Source: Pseudovibrio sp. M1P-2-3
GTDB taxonomy: Bacteria; Pseudomonadota; Alphaproteobacteria; Rhizobiales; Stappiaceae
Direction of reading: 5' to 3'
DNA length: 64,000 nucleotides
Assembly (NCBI RefSeq): GCF_031501865.1
Contig: NZ_JARRCW010000001.1
Coordinates: 1,363,501 to 1,427,500, forward strand
Part shown: in pieces, positions 1 through 7,613 of the stretch
Layout: each line of letters opens with the position of its first letter
Numbering within the stretch: position 1 is the stretch's first letter
Program-made: the position numbers and the translations under genes
Notes under the pieces: generated by a model
Database searches by the model: none
What the model saw: the letters and a program-made list of their open reading frames with translations, nothing else
Told to the model about the DNA's origin: nothing

Positions 1-197
1 TTTTCGACAGAGGCATAAAATGCATCGCAGTCGATATGAGCAATATGCAACTCATCCAGTTCTTCATGCTGGAGCAGGCGCGGACTGCCACACTTGGGAC
101 AGCGTGAATGACTGGTGTTTTCTCTGTGCGAACAGTCGCGGCATAAGAGCCTATGGTTTTGTGGATCTGAAAAATCCAAAATGGGACCAGCTTGCAC
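1..197 (-). CDS. dinB: DNA polymerase IV (Y-family), N-terminal fragment cut by window edge
   Basis: Reading the minus strand from a GTG at 197 gives about 65 codons ending in [14 protein letters not shown], the hallmark first catalytic segment of Y-family lesion-bypass polymerases (the Asp residues bind Mg2+). Before it lie two Cys pairs, CRDC and CPKC, an N-terminal zinc-ribbon-like extension known from alphaproteobacterial DinB proteins. A GGGAGG ribosome-binding site lies 8 bases before the GTG, and the only longer reading is blocked by an in-frame TGA just upstream. It follows the HAD gene by 29 bases on the same strand, so the two may be co-transcribed. The rest of the gene lies outside the window. 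A plus-strand open frame at 20-223 is its antisense shadow. Confidence 0.85.
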   Translation of the reverse strand, partial: MQAGPILDFSDPQNHRLLCRDCSHRENTSHSRCPKCGSPRLLQHEELDELHIAHIDCDAFYASVE

Positions 198-226
198 AAA
201 ATGTCCCTCCCGGTGCTGCCTGAAAT

Positions 227-895
227 CTAGCGCAAAAGCCCATGAATAAAATCACCGGCCTCAAGCCAACAATTGCTTTTCAAAGTTGTTTGAGAAAGTG
301 TGATACTCCCTTCGAAAAATCTGGAGTCAGCAATGAAGTGAATTAGGTGCACATGGGGCGCATGCTTGTTTACTGATGTCATATTCAAAGGACTATCATC
401 CACGAATACAGTGGTTTGGTGTGACCTGTTTGCACAAAGCGCGGCGACAGCTGGGCCTTTGGGGCCGTGATTGAATACCATCGGATAATTGATCCCGTAG
501 GATTGCAGTAGCCGTGTCCGCTTGGGGTGGTTCTCAAGGCCCGGTAGATTAGTGAGAATTACTATCTGATAGTTCTGGGAGAGCCTTTCAAGTTGCTCCA
601 CCGCATGGGTAACCGGTTCCTGAGATTCTACATGCGCTTTAAAGAAGTCGTCAATCAAGCGGCGAATACGATCACGCGAGACATCCGCGCCGGTGGACAG
701 TTCGATCAAATTCCCTTCAAATGCATAAACATGTTCCTTGAAGCCAATGTCTTGCTCATTTGCGAAGGCTTCGATTTGCGGAATGAACTGAAGAAGGACT
801 TCATCCACATCACAAATCAACAAGGGGCGATCTTCAAAAGGCACCTGTTTGATTTGCTGAAGGGCGTATGCGCTGGGCTGCAGGAATTTAGTCAT
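227..895 (-). CDS. HAD-superfamily hydrolase
   Basis: A 222-residue protein with the haloacid dehalogenase motifs: DVDEV at residues 29-33 (nucleophile and acid/base aspartates), a Thr in VILTNLP (motif II) and FVDDSPLN (acidic motif IV). These indicate a small Mg2+-dependent phosphatase or phosphohydrolase; the substrate cannot be read. I chose the ATG at 895, which overlaps the end of the DUF3572 gene by 8 bases, over an ATG 14 codons upstream that would overlap it further. It lies between DUF3572 and dinB on the same strand, so these three probably form one transcript running away from divK. Family assignment is firm, function is not. Confidence 0.8.
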   Translation of the reverse strand: MTKFLQPSAYALQQIKQVPFEDRPLLICDVDEVLLQFIPQIEAFANEQDIGFKEHVYAFEGNLIELSTGADVSRDRIRRLIDDFFKAHVESQEPVTHAVEQLERLSQNYQIVILTNLPGLENHPKRTRLLQSYGINYPMVFNHGPKGPAVAALCANRSHQTTVFVDDSPLNMTSVNKHAPHVHLIHFIADSRFFEGSITLSQTTLKSNCWLEAGDFIHGLLR

Positions 896-1193
896 GGGGA
901 TGCTTGGCCTTATCCAACTCGAAACGGGCAGCGGCAATCATTGTGGGGCGAATCCCCTGCATTTGTGTAAAGGTCAAAAGAAGTTGCTCGTCTGCCATAA
1001 AAAATTCCAGAACTCCGGCTAGAAACTCCGGCTCTTGTGCGTAGCTGCGAAGATCTTGAGGACCAATTCCGGCCAGAGAAAGGAAGCGCCCCAATGCTTC
1101 AATGTCTTGGGCAAGGAAGCTAAGTGCGTTCACTGCAAGTTCTTCCGCACTTTCGTGGGTGATGGAGGCTGGTTTCCCCTCAAACATTGGCAT
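888..1193 (-). CDS. DUF3572 family protein
   Basis: A 101-residue, largely helical cytoplasmic protein matching the DUF3572 family, which in Hyphomicrobiales is usually divergent from divK, as here. Recognisable features are AEELAVNALSFLAQD near the N-terminus and the ending LELDK-like ARFELDKAKHP. No catalytic motif is visible and no function is established for the family. It shares the 140-base region 1194-1333 with divK, so both promoters must lie there. Its 3' end overlaps the HAD gene by 8 bases, pointing to translational coupling. Confidence 0.85.
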   Translation of the reverse strand: MPMFEGKPASITHESAEELAVNALSFLAQDIEALGRFLSLAGIGPQDLRSYAQEPEFLAGVLEFFMADEQLLLTFTQMQGIRPTMIAAARFELDKAKHPHD

Positions 1194-1333
1194 TTGCCTT
1201 TCGGAAACGAATCTTGATTAACTTAGTCTTTGCAAATTAATGCAAGATAATGACTAAGGCTACTTTTTGCAAAAGGGATCCTTTCCCACTCTTTGGGGGA
1301 AGGTCAATGTTTTACAGCGGGAATTAACTGGAA

Positions 1334-1708
1334 ATGCAAAAGACCGTGCTGATTGTTGAAGATAATGAACTCAACATGAAGCTCTTTAATGATCTGTTAG
1401 AAGCGCATGGTTATGCTACTTTGAAGTCACGAAACGGCATTGAAGCGCTTGATCTTGCCCGCAGCCATACTCCTGACCTGATTCTGATGGACATCCAGCT
1501 ACCGGAAGTCTCCGGTCTTGAAGTCACCAAATGGATAAAAGAGGACGAGGCTTTAAAAAATATCCCCATTATTGCGGTCACAGCATTTGCAATGAAGGGA
1601 GATGAGGAGCGTATTCGTCAAGGAGGCTGCGAAGCCTATATTTCCAAGCCTATCTCTGTCGGAAAGTTTCTGCAAACGGTACGTTCTTTTCTCGAGGAGC
1701 CTGCCTAA
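1334..1708 (+). CDS. divK: Single-domain response regulator DivK
   Basis: A 124-residue stand-alone receiver domain: acidic pair at E9-D10, phospho-acceptor D53 in LMDIQLP, conserved Thr in AVTAFAM and Lys in ISKPI. In alphaproteobacteria DivK is phosphorylated by PleC/DivJ-type kinases and acts on the DivL-CckA-CtrA pathway controlling division asymmetry. The identity follows from near-consensus length, the absence of an output domain and the partner gene pleD starting 24 bases downstream. The ATG follows a GGGAATTAACTGGAA stretch, so the ribosome-binding site is weak. It is divergent from DUF3572. Confidence 0.95.
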   Translation: MQKTVLIVEDNELNMKLFNDLLEAHGYATLKSRNGIEALDLARSHTPDLILMDIQLPEVSGLEVTKWIKEDEALKNIPIIAVTAFAMKGDEERIRQGGCEAYISKPISVGKFLQTVRSFLEEPA

Positions 1709-1718
1709 CAATCCTCTT

Positions 1719-1735
1719 GCGATGGAGATCGCATG
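1719..1735 (+). promoter_or_regulatory. Hairpin presenting the pleD ribosome-binding site in its loop
   Basis: The sequence GCGAT-GGAG-ATCGC (1719-1732) can form a 5-bp stem whose four-base loop is the GGAG ribosome-binding site, and the stem ends directly against the pleD ATG (1733). The pairing is seen in sequence; any effect on translation is inference. Confidence 0.4.
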
Positions 1736-3109
1736 ACAGGGCGTATACTGGTCGTCGATGATATCGAGGCAAATGTCAAACTGCTGTCTGCGCGTCTGTC
1801 TGCCGAATATTTTGAGGTCGAAGCCGCCTCCAATGGATACTCCGCTTTATCGGCAATAGAGAAGAAACCGTTCGATGTCATCCTCTTGGATGTGATGATG
1901 CCTAATATCAGCGGTTTCGATATTTGCAAACGCATAAAGGCTGATAAGCACACGCGTCACATACCTGTTGTTCTCATTACTGCTTTGAAAAGCCGGACCG
2001 ATAGGATCAAAGGGCTGGAAGCAGGTGCAGATGATTTTCTTACCAAGCCTGTTGATGATGTCGAGTTGGTCACAAGGGTGAAAAATCTCATCCGGTTGAA
2101 GCGGGGCATGGATGAGCTTCGCATGCGGGCCCGTAATGATAGCGAGCTGACCATGCTTGAGGATCTGGAAGGCACTGAACCTGATGGAATAAACAGCACC
2201 ATTCTTTATGTGGACGATGATCCGCACCGCTCACAGGTACTTAGTAAAATGCTGGAGGAAGATTCCATCGTCATTTGCGAGAAGAATGCTGCGCGTGCTC
2301 TTTTCACAATTATTGAAAGACTTCCAGAGCTGATTATTATTAATAGCGGTCTTAGTGATTATGATCCTTTCCGGTTGGTGGCACACCTAAGGTCTCAAGA
2401 AAGAACCCGCCACATACCCATCATCCTTATTTCGGCAGGCATGGAGCGCAAGCGGCTTTTGAAAGCAATGGAGTTAGGGGTGAATGATTTTGTGCAAACA
2501 CCGATTGATACTGCTGAATTAAAACTCCGCTCCCGAGCCCAGATCAAAAGTAAACGGACGGCTGACCGGTTGTTGTTTGCTATGCAGCAAACCATTGAAA
2601 TGGCAATTACTGATGCACTCACCGGCCTTTATAATCGCCGGTTTTTCGAGCACAGAATTAAAAGCTATATTGCTCACGCTATTAATGAGGCTCACCCGCT
2701 GGCGCTGATGATGCTCGATATTGATCACTTCAAGCAGGTTAACGATACGTATGGCCATGATGCGGGGGATCAGGTTCTGGTTGAGTTTGCCCGCAGGCTG
2801 AAGTCTGGTGTGAGGGGGCTGGATCTGGTTTGTCGTTTGGGCGGTGAGGAGTTTGTTGTTGTAACGCCAGAATCTGACCTTCAAATGACGCAGGACGTTG
2901 CGGAAAGGTTAAGGGAATCTATTGCTGATAAACCTTTTTTTGATAGTGGCAGCGGACAATCTATGAATATCACCACCAGCATAGGGTTGACCGTTTTATC
3001 TACTGTCGATGAAAGAGGGGATATACTCTTGAAGCGAGCGGATGAAGCGCTTTATGAAGCCAAACGACAGGGGCGCAATCGCGTTATTACAGTTAAAGTT
3101 GATCAGTAA
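1733..3109 (+). CDS. pleD: Diguanylate cyclase PleD (REC-REC-GGDEF)
   Basis: A 458-residue response regulator that makes cyclic di-GMP. The first receiver domain (about residues 3-120) has D8-D9 equivalents and phospho-acceptor D53 in LLDVMMP. The second (about 155-275) is degenerate, with IINSGLSDY where the aspartate should be, as in PleD adaptors. The C-terminal GGDEF domain carries GGEEF at 370-374 and an RxxD inhibitory site (R361-D364) five residues before it, so feedback inhibition by c-di-GMP is expected. In the order it drives the motile-to-sessile cell transition. It is co-transcribed with divK (24-base gap) and its ribosome-binding site sits in a hairpin loop. Confidence 0.95.
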   Translation: MTGRILVVDDIEANVKLLSARLSAEYFEVEAASNGYSALSAIEKKPFDVILLDVMMPNISGFDICKRIKADKHTRHIPVVLITALKSRTDRIKGLEAGADDFLTKPVDDVELVTRVKNLIRLKRGMDELRMRARNDSELTMLEDLEGTEPDGINSTILYVDDDPHRSQVLSKMLEEDSIVICEKNAARALFTIIERLPELIIINSGLSDYDPFRLVAHLRSQERTRHIPIILISAGMERKRLLKAMELGVNDFVQTPIDTAELKLRSRAQIKSKRTADRLLFAMQQTIEMAITDALTGLYNRRFFEHRIKSYIAHAINEAHPLALMMLDIDHFKQVNDTYGHDAGDQVLVEFARRLKSGVRGLDLVCRLGGEEFVVVTPESDLQMTQDVAERLRESIADKPFFDSGSGQSMNITTSIGLTVLSTVDERGDILLKRADEALYEAKRQGRNRVITVKVDQ

Positions 3110-3577
3110 TTTACTAAGGGAGAAGTTTTACTGGGTGGAAATTAATAATAAAATTAAAAAAAGAGACAAAAATATGCGAATTACCTGTGAATATATTGTA
3201 AATCCAGTTGTATTTCAGGAGCGCATTCACCTTACAGCTTTACTAAAGTCGTAATTGTTGCAATGTTGCTAGACAACATCGTTGATGAATTTAATTGCAA
3301 ACTTGGCTCATAAAATAATCATATTGATTTTTAACGGGCAACTGCTCTTGAAAGCCAAGTTACTGCAGTCAGTTTAAATGCCCTACGGAGAGCTCAGGTC
3401 CGCCGCATCTCCTGGGTCCGTGGGGTTGGTCGGTGAGGAAATGGGTTCAGAGTGGCCTCCTCGAATCATCCGCTTCTCACCGACCACCACTTTCCAAAAA
3501 TCAATTCCCATGGGTTCTCAGTAATCTTCCAGACGGGCTGCAAGCCTGTAGCGAATTTCGAATATCGCTTTACCCAA
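3110..3577. other. Intergenic region between pleD and rpmG with a long hairpin
   Basis: No gene is supported here. The AT-rich first 250 bases follow pleD. An 11-bp perfect inverted repeat (TGGTCGGTGAG at 3427-3437 and CTCACCGACCA at 3476-3486) encloses 38 bases; the stem can extend by a few wobble pairs. There is no T-run after it. It could be a small RNA or a processing hairpin. The right arm ends in ACCA like a tRNA, but the 62-base span lacks D and anticodon arms. Confidence 0.5.
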
Positions 3578-3603
3578 TAAAAAAGGCGCCTAAAGCGCCT
3601 TCT
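3578..3603 (-). terminator. Rho-independent terminator of rpmG
   Basis: On the minus strand AAGGCGC pairs with GCGCCTT around a five-base loop and is followed by a T-run (CCTTTTTTATT), 25 bases after the rpmG stop codon. The stem is GC-rich, so this is a standard intrinsic terminator. Confidence 0.8.
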
Positions 3604-3625
3604 TTCAAAAATTTTGAAAAGAAAC

Positions 3626-3793
3626 TTATTTGATTTTTGTTTCTTTGAAATCAACGTGTTTTTTAACAACTGGGTCGTACTTACGCTTGACCATTTTTTC
3701 GGTCATTGTACGGGAGTTCTTTTTTGTTACGTAAAAGAAACCAGTGTCTGCAGTGGACTGCAGTTTGATTTTAATAGTGGTCGCCTTGGCCAT
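3626..3793 (-). CDS. rpmG: 50S ribosomal protein L33
   Basis: A 55-residue basic protein beginning [20 protein letters not shown] and containing YVTKKNSR and [10 protein letters not shown], the L33 signature; it is part of the large ribosomal subunit near the E site. It lacks the CxxC pairs of zinc-binding L33, so it is the zinc-independent form. It starts at the ATG at 3793 and ends 3626, followed at once by an intrinsic terminator. A separate 250-base leader separates it from the Nudix gene upstream, so it may have its own promoter. Position next to pleD is conserved in related genomes. Confidence 0.95.
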   Translation of the reverse strand: MAKATTIKIKLQSTADTGFFYVTKKNSRTMTEKMVKRKYDPVVKKHVDFKETKIK

Positions 3794-4047
3794 GGCTCAG
3801 GGTCCTGTCAGTTGTCGGCCTTACATGGCCGGTTGCTTCATCAAACTTGAAGGCTTCTTGCCAGAAGACCCTCGTCTTCTCAAGTACCCGTTCAAGCGAT
3901 ACCTCGGAAATTTAGCGGCACACTACTGATCACAGTGGTAAAGTCAAGATCAGTTCTCAACATCCAATGGACTTGAGGGCTCAAATCACATGAATTCTTA
4001 TCTAAGAACACAGGAAAATGAAAAATGCCGCTTTCGCAACGCTCACT

Positions 4048-4797
4048 TTAGAGTTCCTTGCGCACAAAACCAACACCGCGCCAGTAATAAAATGGAACCG
4101 GTGTATCTGGATTTAGGTCTGGATCAATGCAAAGGCGTTGTTGCAACTCTTCGATGATTGTAAGAGTAATCCTTGGCAAATCCAAAGCCTTACAGCCTTC
4201 TAGGCTAAGCCATTGTAATTCTTCCAGCTCACCCGTGGGTCCGGTCCCCTCTGGCAGTTGGTCTGCAATTTCATCGGCCCAAACGCTGAGAAACCTTGTA
4301 TCATAGCGACGAGGGCGCATTGGCGGTGTGATCGCCCTTGCTATAAAGCGCATAGGGGCGAGGGACGGCACAATGCTGCGTTCTTCGAATGCTCTAAACC
4401 CTTCGCCAAGAGGCGGTATAGGGCCTTGATCCTGTGACTTTCCAATAAAGAGGCCGGCTTCCTCATAGGTTTCACGAATAGCAGCCATTGCAAATGCGCG
4501 TACACGGGCAGCTGTAGGAGAGTTTTTGGGATGCTTGGCCAGCTTTTCTTCCACTTTGGGGTCATAGGGGGTGAGCGGTTGGATTCGCGAATCACTCGTA
4601 TCCACCCTGCCACCAGGGAAAACAAACTTCCCGGGCATGAATTTGTGACCCATATGACGCTTTCCCATTAGGACATGGGGTTCACCCGTATTCCGTCGAT
4701 CGAGAATGAGCAGGGTAGCAGCATCTTGTGGACGCAGGGCTTTGCGGTTTGGCGAAGAATTGTCGGCTGCGATATCTTTGGGACTGTTGTGCTTCAT
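4048..4797 (-). CDS. Nudix hydrolase
   Basis: A 249-residue protein with a Nudix fold: PGKFVFPGGRVD begins the box and RETYEEAGL is the metal-binding REuxEExGu core. About 30 residues separate these two halves, longer than in MutT, as in Nudix enzymes of the coenzyme-A or RppH-unlike long class. It should hydrolyse a nucleoside-diphosphate-linked substrate with Mg2+; the substrate is unknown. The gene starts 8 bases after the DUF983 gene and is in the rnr-DUF983-Nudix run on the minus strand. Confidence 0.85.
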   Translation of the reverse strand: MKHNSPKDIAADNSSPNRKALRPQDAATLLILDRRNTGEPHVLMGKRHMGHKFMPGKFVFPGGRVDTSDSRIQPLTPYDPKVEEKLAKHPKNSPTAARVRAFAMAAIRETYEEAGLFIGKSQDQGPIPPLGEGFRAFEERSIVPSLAPMRFIARAITPPMRPRRYDTRFLSVWADEIADQLPEGTGPTGELEELQWLSLEGCKALDLPRITLTIIEELQQRLCIDPDLNPDTPVPFYYWRGVGFVRKEL

Positions 4798-4805
4798 TTA
4801 TCGTC

Positions 4806-5246
4806 TTACTGGTAGTGCGCAGATGAGCCTGACACGTACTCATCTTCCTCATTAAAGCTGGCATCAAAGCCATACATGCGCAGAGCCCACTGTAACCCGA
4901 CCATTGCGCCCTTGATGGGGCGTAACAGGGCCAGTGCCATAATTATTGTCAAGGGGATCCAGAGAGCCATATGTAGCCAAATGGGCGGGAACCAGGACAT
5001 CTCTACGGAAAGGGCCATGCCCACCACAATATGCCCAACGATAAAAATGGTGAAATAAGGCGGAGCATCATCGGCGCGGTGATGAAACAGCTCCTCACCG
5101 CATTTGGAGCATTCAGGGGATACCGTGAGATATCCCTTGAACATTTTACCAGAGCCGCACGCGGGACACTTGCACAGGCCCCCCCTGATCATAGCTGGGC
5201 TAATTTCTCGGGCTGGCGGTGTCATGCGATCGCTTGTGCTGCTCAT
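4806..5246 (-). CDS. DUF983 membrane protein
   Basis: A 146-residue protein with an N-terminal zinc-ribbon (CPACGSGKMFKG and CSKCGEEL), then ADDAPPYFTIFIVGHIVVG and two hydrophobic stretches (about residues 64-83 and 90-110) predicted to span the membrane. It matches the DUF983 family common in alphaproteobacteria. The function is not known. It lies 5 bases after rnr and 8 bases before the Nudix gene, so all three are probably one operon. Confidence 0.85.
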   Translation of the reverse strand: MSSTSDRMTPPAREISPAMIRGGLCKCPACGSGKMFKGYLTVSPECSKCGEELFHHRADDAPPYFTIFIVGHIVVGMALSVEMSWFPPIWLHMALWIPLTIIMALALLRPIKGAMVGLQWALRMYGFDASFNEEDEYVSGSSAHYQ

Positions 5247-5251
5247 TTGCT

Positions 5252-7579
5252 CTACCGTTTCTTGCGGGACTTTGATTTCCTCAGTCCCTGAGGTTTATCA
5301 CCTCTCCTCGATCTTTTGGAGCGCGTAGGACTTGCAATTTTTCCTAGCGCATCTCCTCTGTCTTTGCCCTTGGTAAGCATTTCAAAGCGCAGAGCACCAG
5401 CAAAAGGCGCTGCCTCCGCTAGCCGCACATCGACAGAATCACCCAGTTGGAACGTTTCTCCGGTAGCTCGTCCAACCAAGGCGTGGGCTGATTCTTCGTA
5501 TGCGTAATAATCCTTACCAATGGTTGAGGCAGGAATAAACCCATCAGCACCAGTATCGTTAAGGCGTACAAACAGTCCGGACTTGGTTACACCGGCAATA
5601 CGTCCGGCAAACTCAGCGCCAATTCTATCGCAAAGCCAAAGGGCTATGAGGCGGTCGATAGTCTCGCGCTCCGCCAGCATGGCGCGACGTTCTGCCGCAG
5701 ATATTTCTCCTGCAATTGCTTCCAGATTCTCTTCAAATCCATAGGGAAGGCCGTCATCGCCAAAGCCACACGCTGAAATCAGAGCTCTATGAACGATCAG
5801 GTCAGCGTAGCGGCGAATAGGGGACGTGAAGTGCGCGTACCGGCGTAGGTTCAGGCCAAAATGGCCGATATTCTCCGGATGGTACTCTGCTTGTGCTTGT
5901 GAGCGTAGCACCACTTCATTAACCATGGTTTCATTGGCAGTGTCCTTGACAGTTTCAAGGATATTATTGAAAACCGAGGCTCTCAACCCGCCCTGATGTG
6001 GCAGCTTTATGGAGAGGTTGGCCAGAAAGTCCCGCAGGGTTTTCAGCTTTTCCGGTGTAGATGCATCGTGCACGCGGTAAAGCAGGGCGGTCTTCTTCTT
6101 CTCCAGCGTTTCCGCGGCTGCCACATTGGCCTGAATCATAAACTCTTCAATGAGTTTATGAGCATCCAGCCGCTCCGGCACAATTACCCGATCAACGGTG
6201 CCGTCGTCTTTCAATTTAATTTTGCGCTCTGGAATATTCAGCTCCAGTGGGCCGCGCTTGTTCCGCCCGCGCTTGAGGACTTCATAGGCAGCCCAAAGTG
6301 GCTTGAGAACGCCTTCCAGAAGTACCTCTGTTTTTTCATCAGTTACCCCTTCGATAGCCTTTTGTGCCTGCTGGTAAGAAAGCTTGGCAGCAGAGCGCAT
6401 GATGATACGGTGGAACGTGTGGGAGCGCTTTTTTCCGTCAGAGCCGAACACCATGCGCACAGCCATGGAAGGCCTGTCTTCTTTTTCACGCAAGGAGCAC
6501 AGGTTGTTGGAAATCTGCTCGGGCAGCATGGGGATGACGCGGTCCGGGAAATAGACGGAATTTCCGCGTAGTACGGCTTCCTTGTCCATTGCGCTACCCG
6601 GCCTCACATAGGCTGCCACATCGGCAATGGCCACATAAACCACATGGCCGCCAACGTTCTCTGGGTCATCATCAGCTTCCGCAAACACCGCATCGTCATG
6701 GTCCTTGGCGTCCGCCGGATCAATGGTCAGCAGCGGTATGTCACGCCAGTCCTCCCGCTTTCCAACGGTTACAGGCTTGGCGTTTTCAGATTCTGCCAGA
6801 ACAGCCTCTGGAAAGTCCTTTGGAATATTATGGGAGAACAGGGCAATTTCAGAAACGGCCTTTTCCGAGTTCATGGAGCCGATTCGCTCAACGATCTTGG
6901 CACGCGCTGTGTTAAAGCGGCCGCTTTTGGAAACTTCGGCGCGAACCAGATCCCCGTCTGCCGCATCCATCATCTCAAGCGGATTGACATCCACCTCGTT
7001 CTGCTTGCGGTCAACAGGCTCCAGATGAGCGGCCTTTGTTTCCGGATCTATTCGCAAAATTCCGACAATGGCACCGGACTGTTTATCCAGTCTGCGGATC
7101 ACACGCGCCGTACGGTTAGCTTCTTCCCCCGGATCCTGATCGGCAAGTTTAATGAGGACGCGATCGCCCAGTCCCGCTGGAATTTTCTCTTTCCCGCGTA
7201 TCTTGGAGGGTAAGATCAAAATCTTTGGCGCGGGGCCAAATTCATTATCCCAGCTCACGGGCTGGGCAATCATTTCCCCATCACGGCTGCGCTGGTTGAT
7301 GGTGGCAACAAATACGGAAGGAAGGTCGCCCGGGCGCATCATTGCCTTGCGGCTACCGGCAATAAGTCCTTCGGAAATCAGGTCTTTCAGCATCTGCTTC
7401 AGGGCGATGCGGGCGGAGCCTTTAATTCCAAAGTGTCTGGAAATTTCTCTTTTTCCGGCATTTCCCGGATTTTGGGAGATAAATGCAAGGATTTCATCGC
7501 GGGAGGGCAGTTTTGCCTCTCCCTTGCTTTTCGGCATAGCGAGCTTTTTTCGGCTCAAAGTCTCTCTCGGTGCAGCCAT
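5252..7579 (-). CDS. rnr: Ribonuclease R
   Basis: A 775-residue 3'-5' exoribonuclease that degrades structured RNA and takes part in tmRNA-linked quality control. An N-terminal winged-helix segment (LPSRDEILAFISQNPG..REISRHFGIKG) is followed by cold-shock RNA-binding regions, the RNB catalytic domain with the aspartate cluster in IDPADAKDHDDAVFAE and NNLCSLREKEDRPSM, and a C-terminal S1 domain (AGRIAGVTKSGLFVRLNDTGADG). The tail is strongly basic (KRSRRGDK..KSKSRKKR), as is usual for RNase R. An internal ATG at 7537 is an equally possible start because neither has a clear ribosome-binding site. It sits 35 bases after topA. Confidence 0.95.
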   Translation of the reverse strand: MAAPRETLSRKKLAMPKSKGEAKLPSRDEILAFISQNPGNAGKREISRHFGIKGSARIALKQMLKDLISEGLIAGSRKAMMRPGDLPSVFVATINQRSRDGEMIAQPVSWDNEFGPAPKILILPSKIRGKEKIPAGLGDRVLIKLADQDPGEEANRTARVIRRLDKQSGAIVGILRIDPETKAAHLEPVDRKQNEVDVNPLEMMDAADGDLVRAEVSKSGRFNTARAKIVERIGSMNSEKAVSEIALFSHNIPKDFPEAVLAESENAKPVTVGKREDWRDIPLLTIDPADAKDHDDAVFAEADDDPENVGGHVVYVAIADVAAYVRPGSAMDKEAVLRGNSVYFPDRVIPMLPEQISNNLCSLREKEDRPSMAVRMVFGSDGKKRSHTFHRIIMRSAAKLSYQQAQKAIEGVTDEKTEVLLEGVLKPLWAAYEVLKRGRNKRGPLELNIPERKIKLKDDGTVDRVIVPERLDAHKLIEEFMIQANVAAAETLEKKKTALLYRVHDASTPEKLKTLRDFLANLSIKLPHQGGLRASVFNNILETVKDTANETMVNEVVLRSQAQAEYHPENIGHFGLNLRRYAHFTSPIRRYADLIVHRALISACGFGDDGLPYGFEENLEAIAGEISAAERRAMLAERETIDRLIALWLCDRIGAEFAGRIAGVTKSGLFVRLNDTGADGFIPASTIGKDYYAYEESAHALVGRATGETFQLGDSVDVRLAEAAPFAGALRFEMLTKGKDRGDALGKIASPTRSKRSRRGDKPQGLRKSKSRKKR

Positions 7580-7613
7580 AAGCTGCTTCTATGGCCATCA
7601 AGGCCGGGTTAAA

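Noticed and set aside
20..223. A plus-strand open frame of 67 codons
   Set aside because: The opposite strand carries the dinB N-terminus with its catalytic motif; the plus frame is its shadow.
3428..3489. A tRNA-like 62-base segment ending in ACCA
   Set aside because: Only the acceptor-like stem pairs. No D arm, anticodon arm or TTCRA loop of correct spacing.
5996..6571. Long plus-strand frame inside rnr
   Set aside because: Antisense to the conserved RNB domain; no ribosome-binding site or family similarity.
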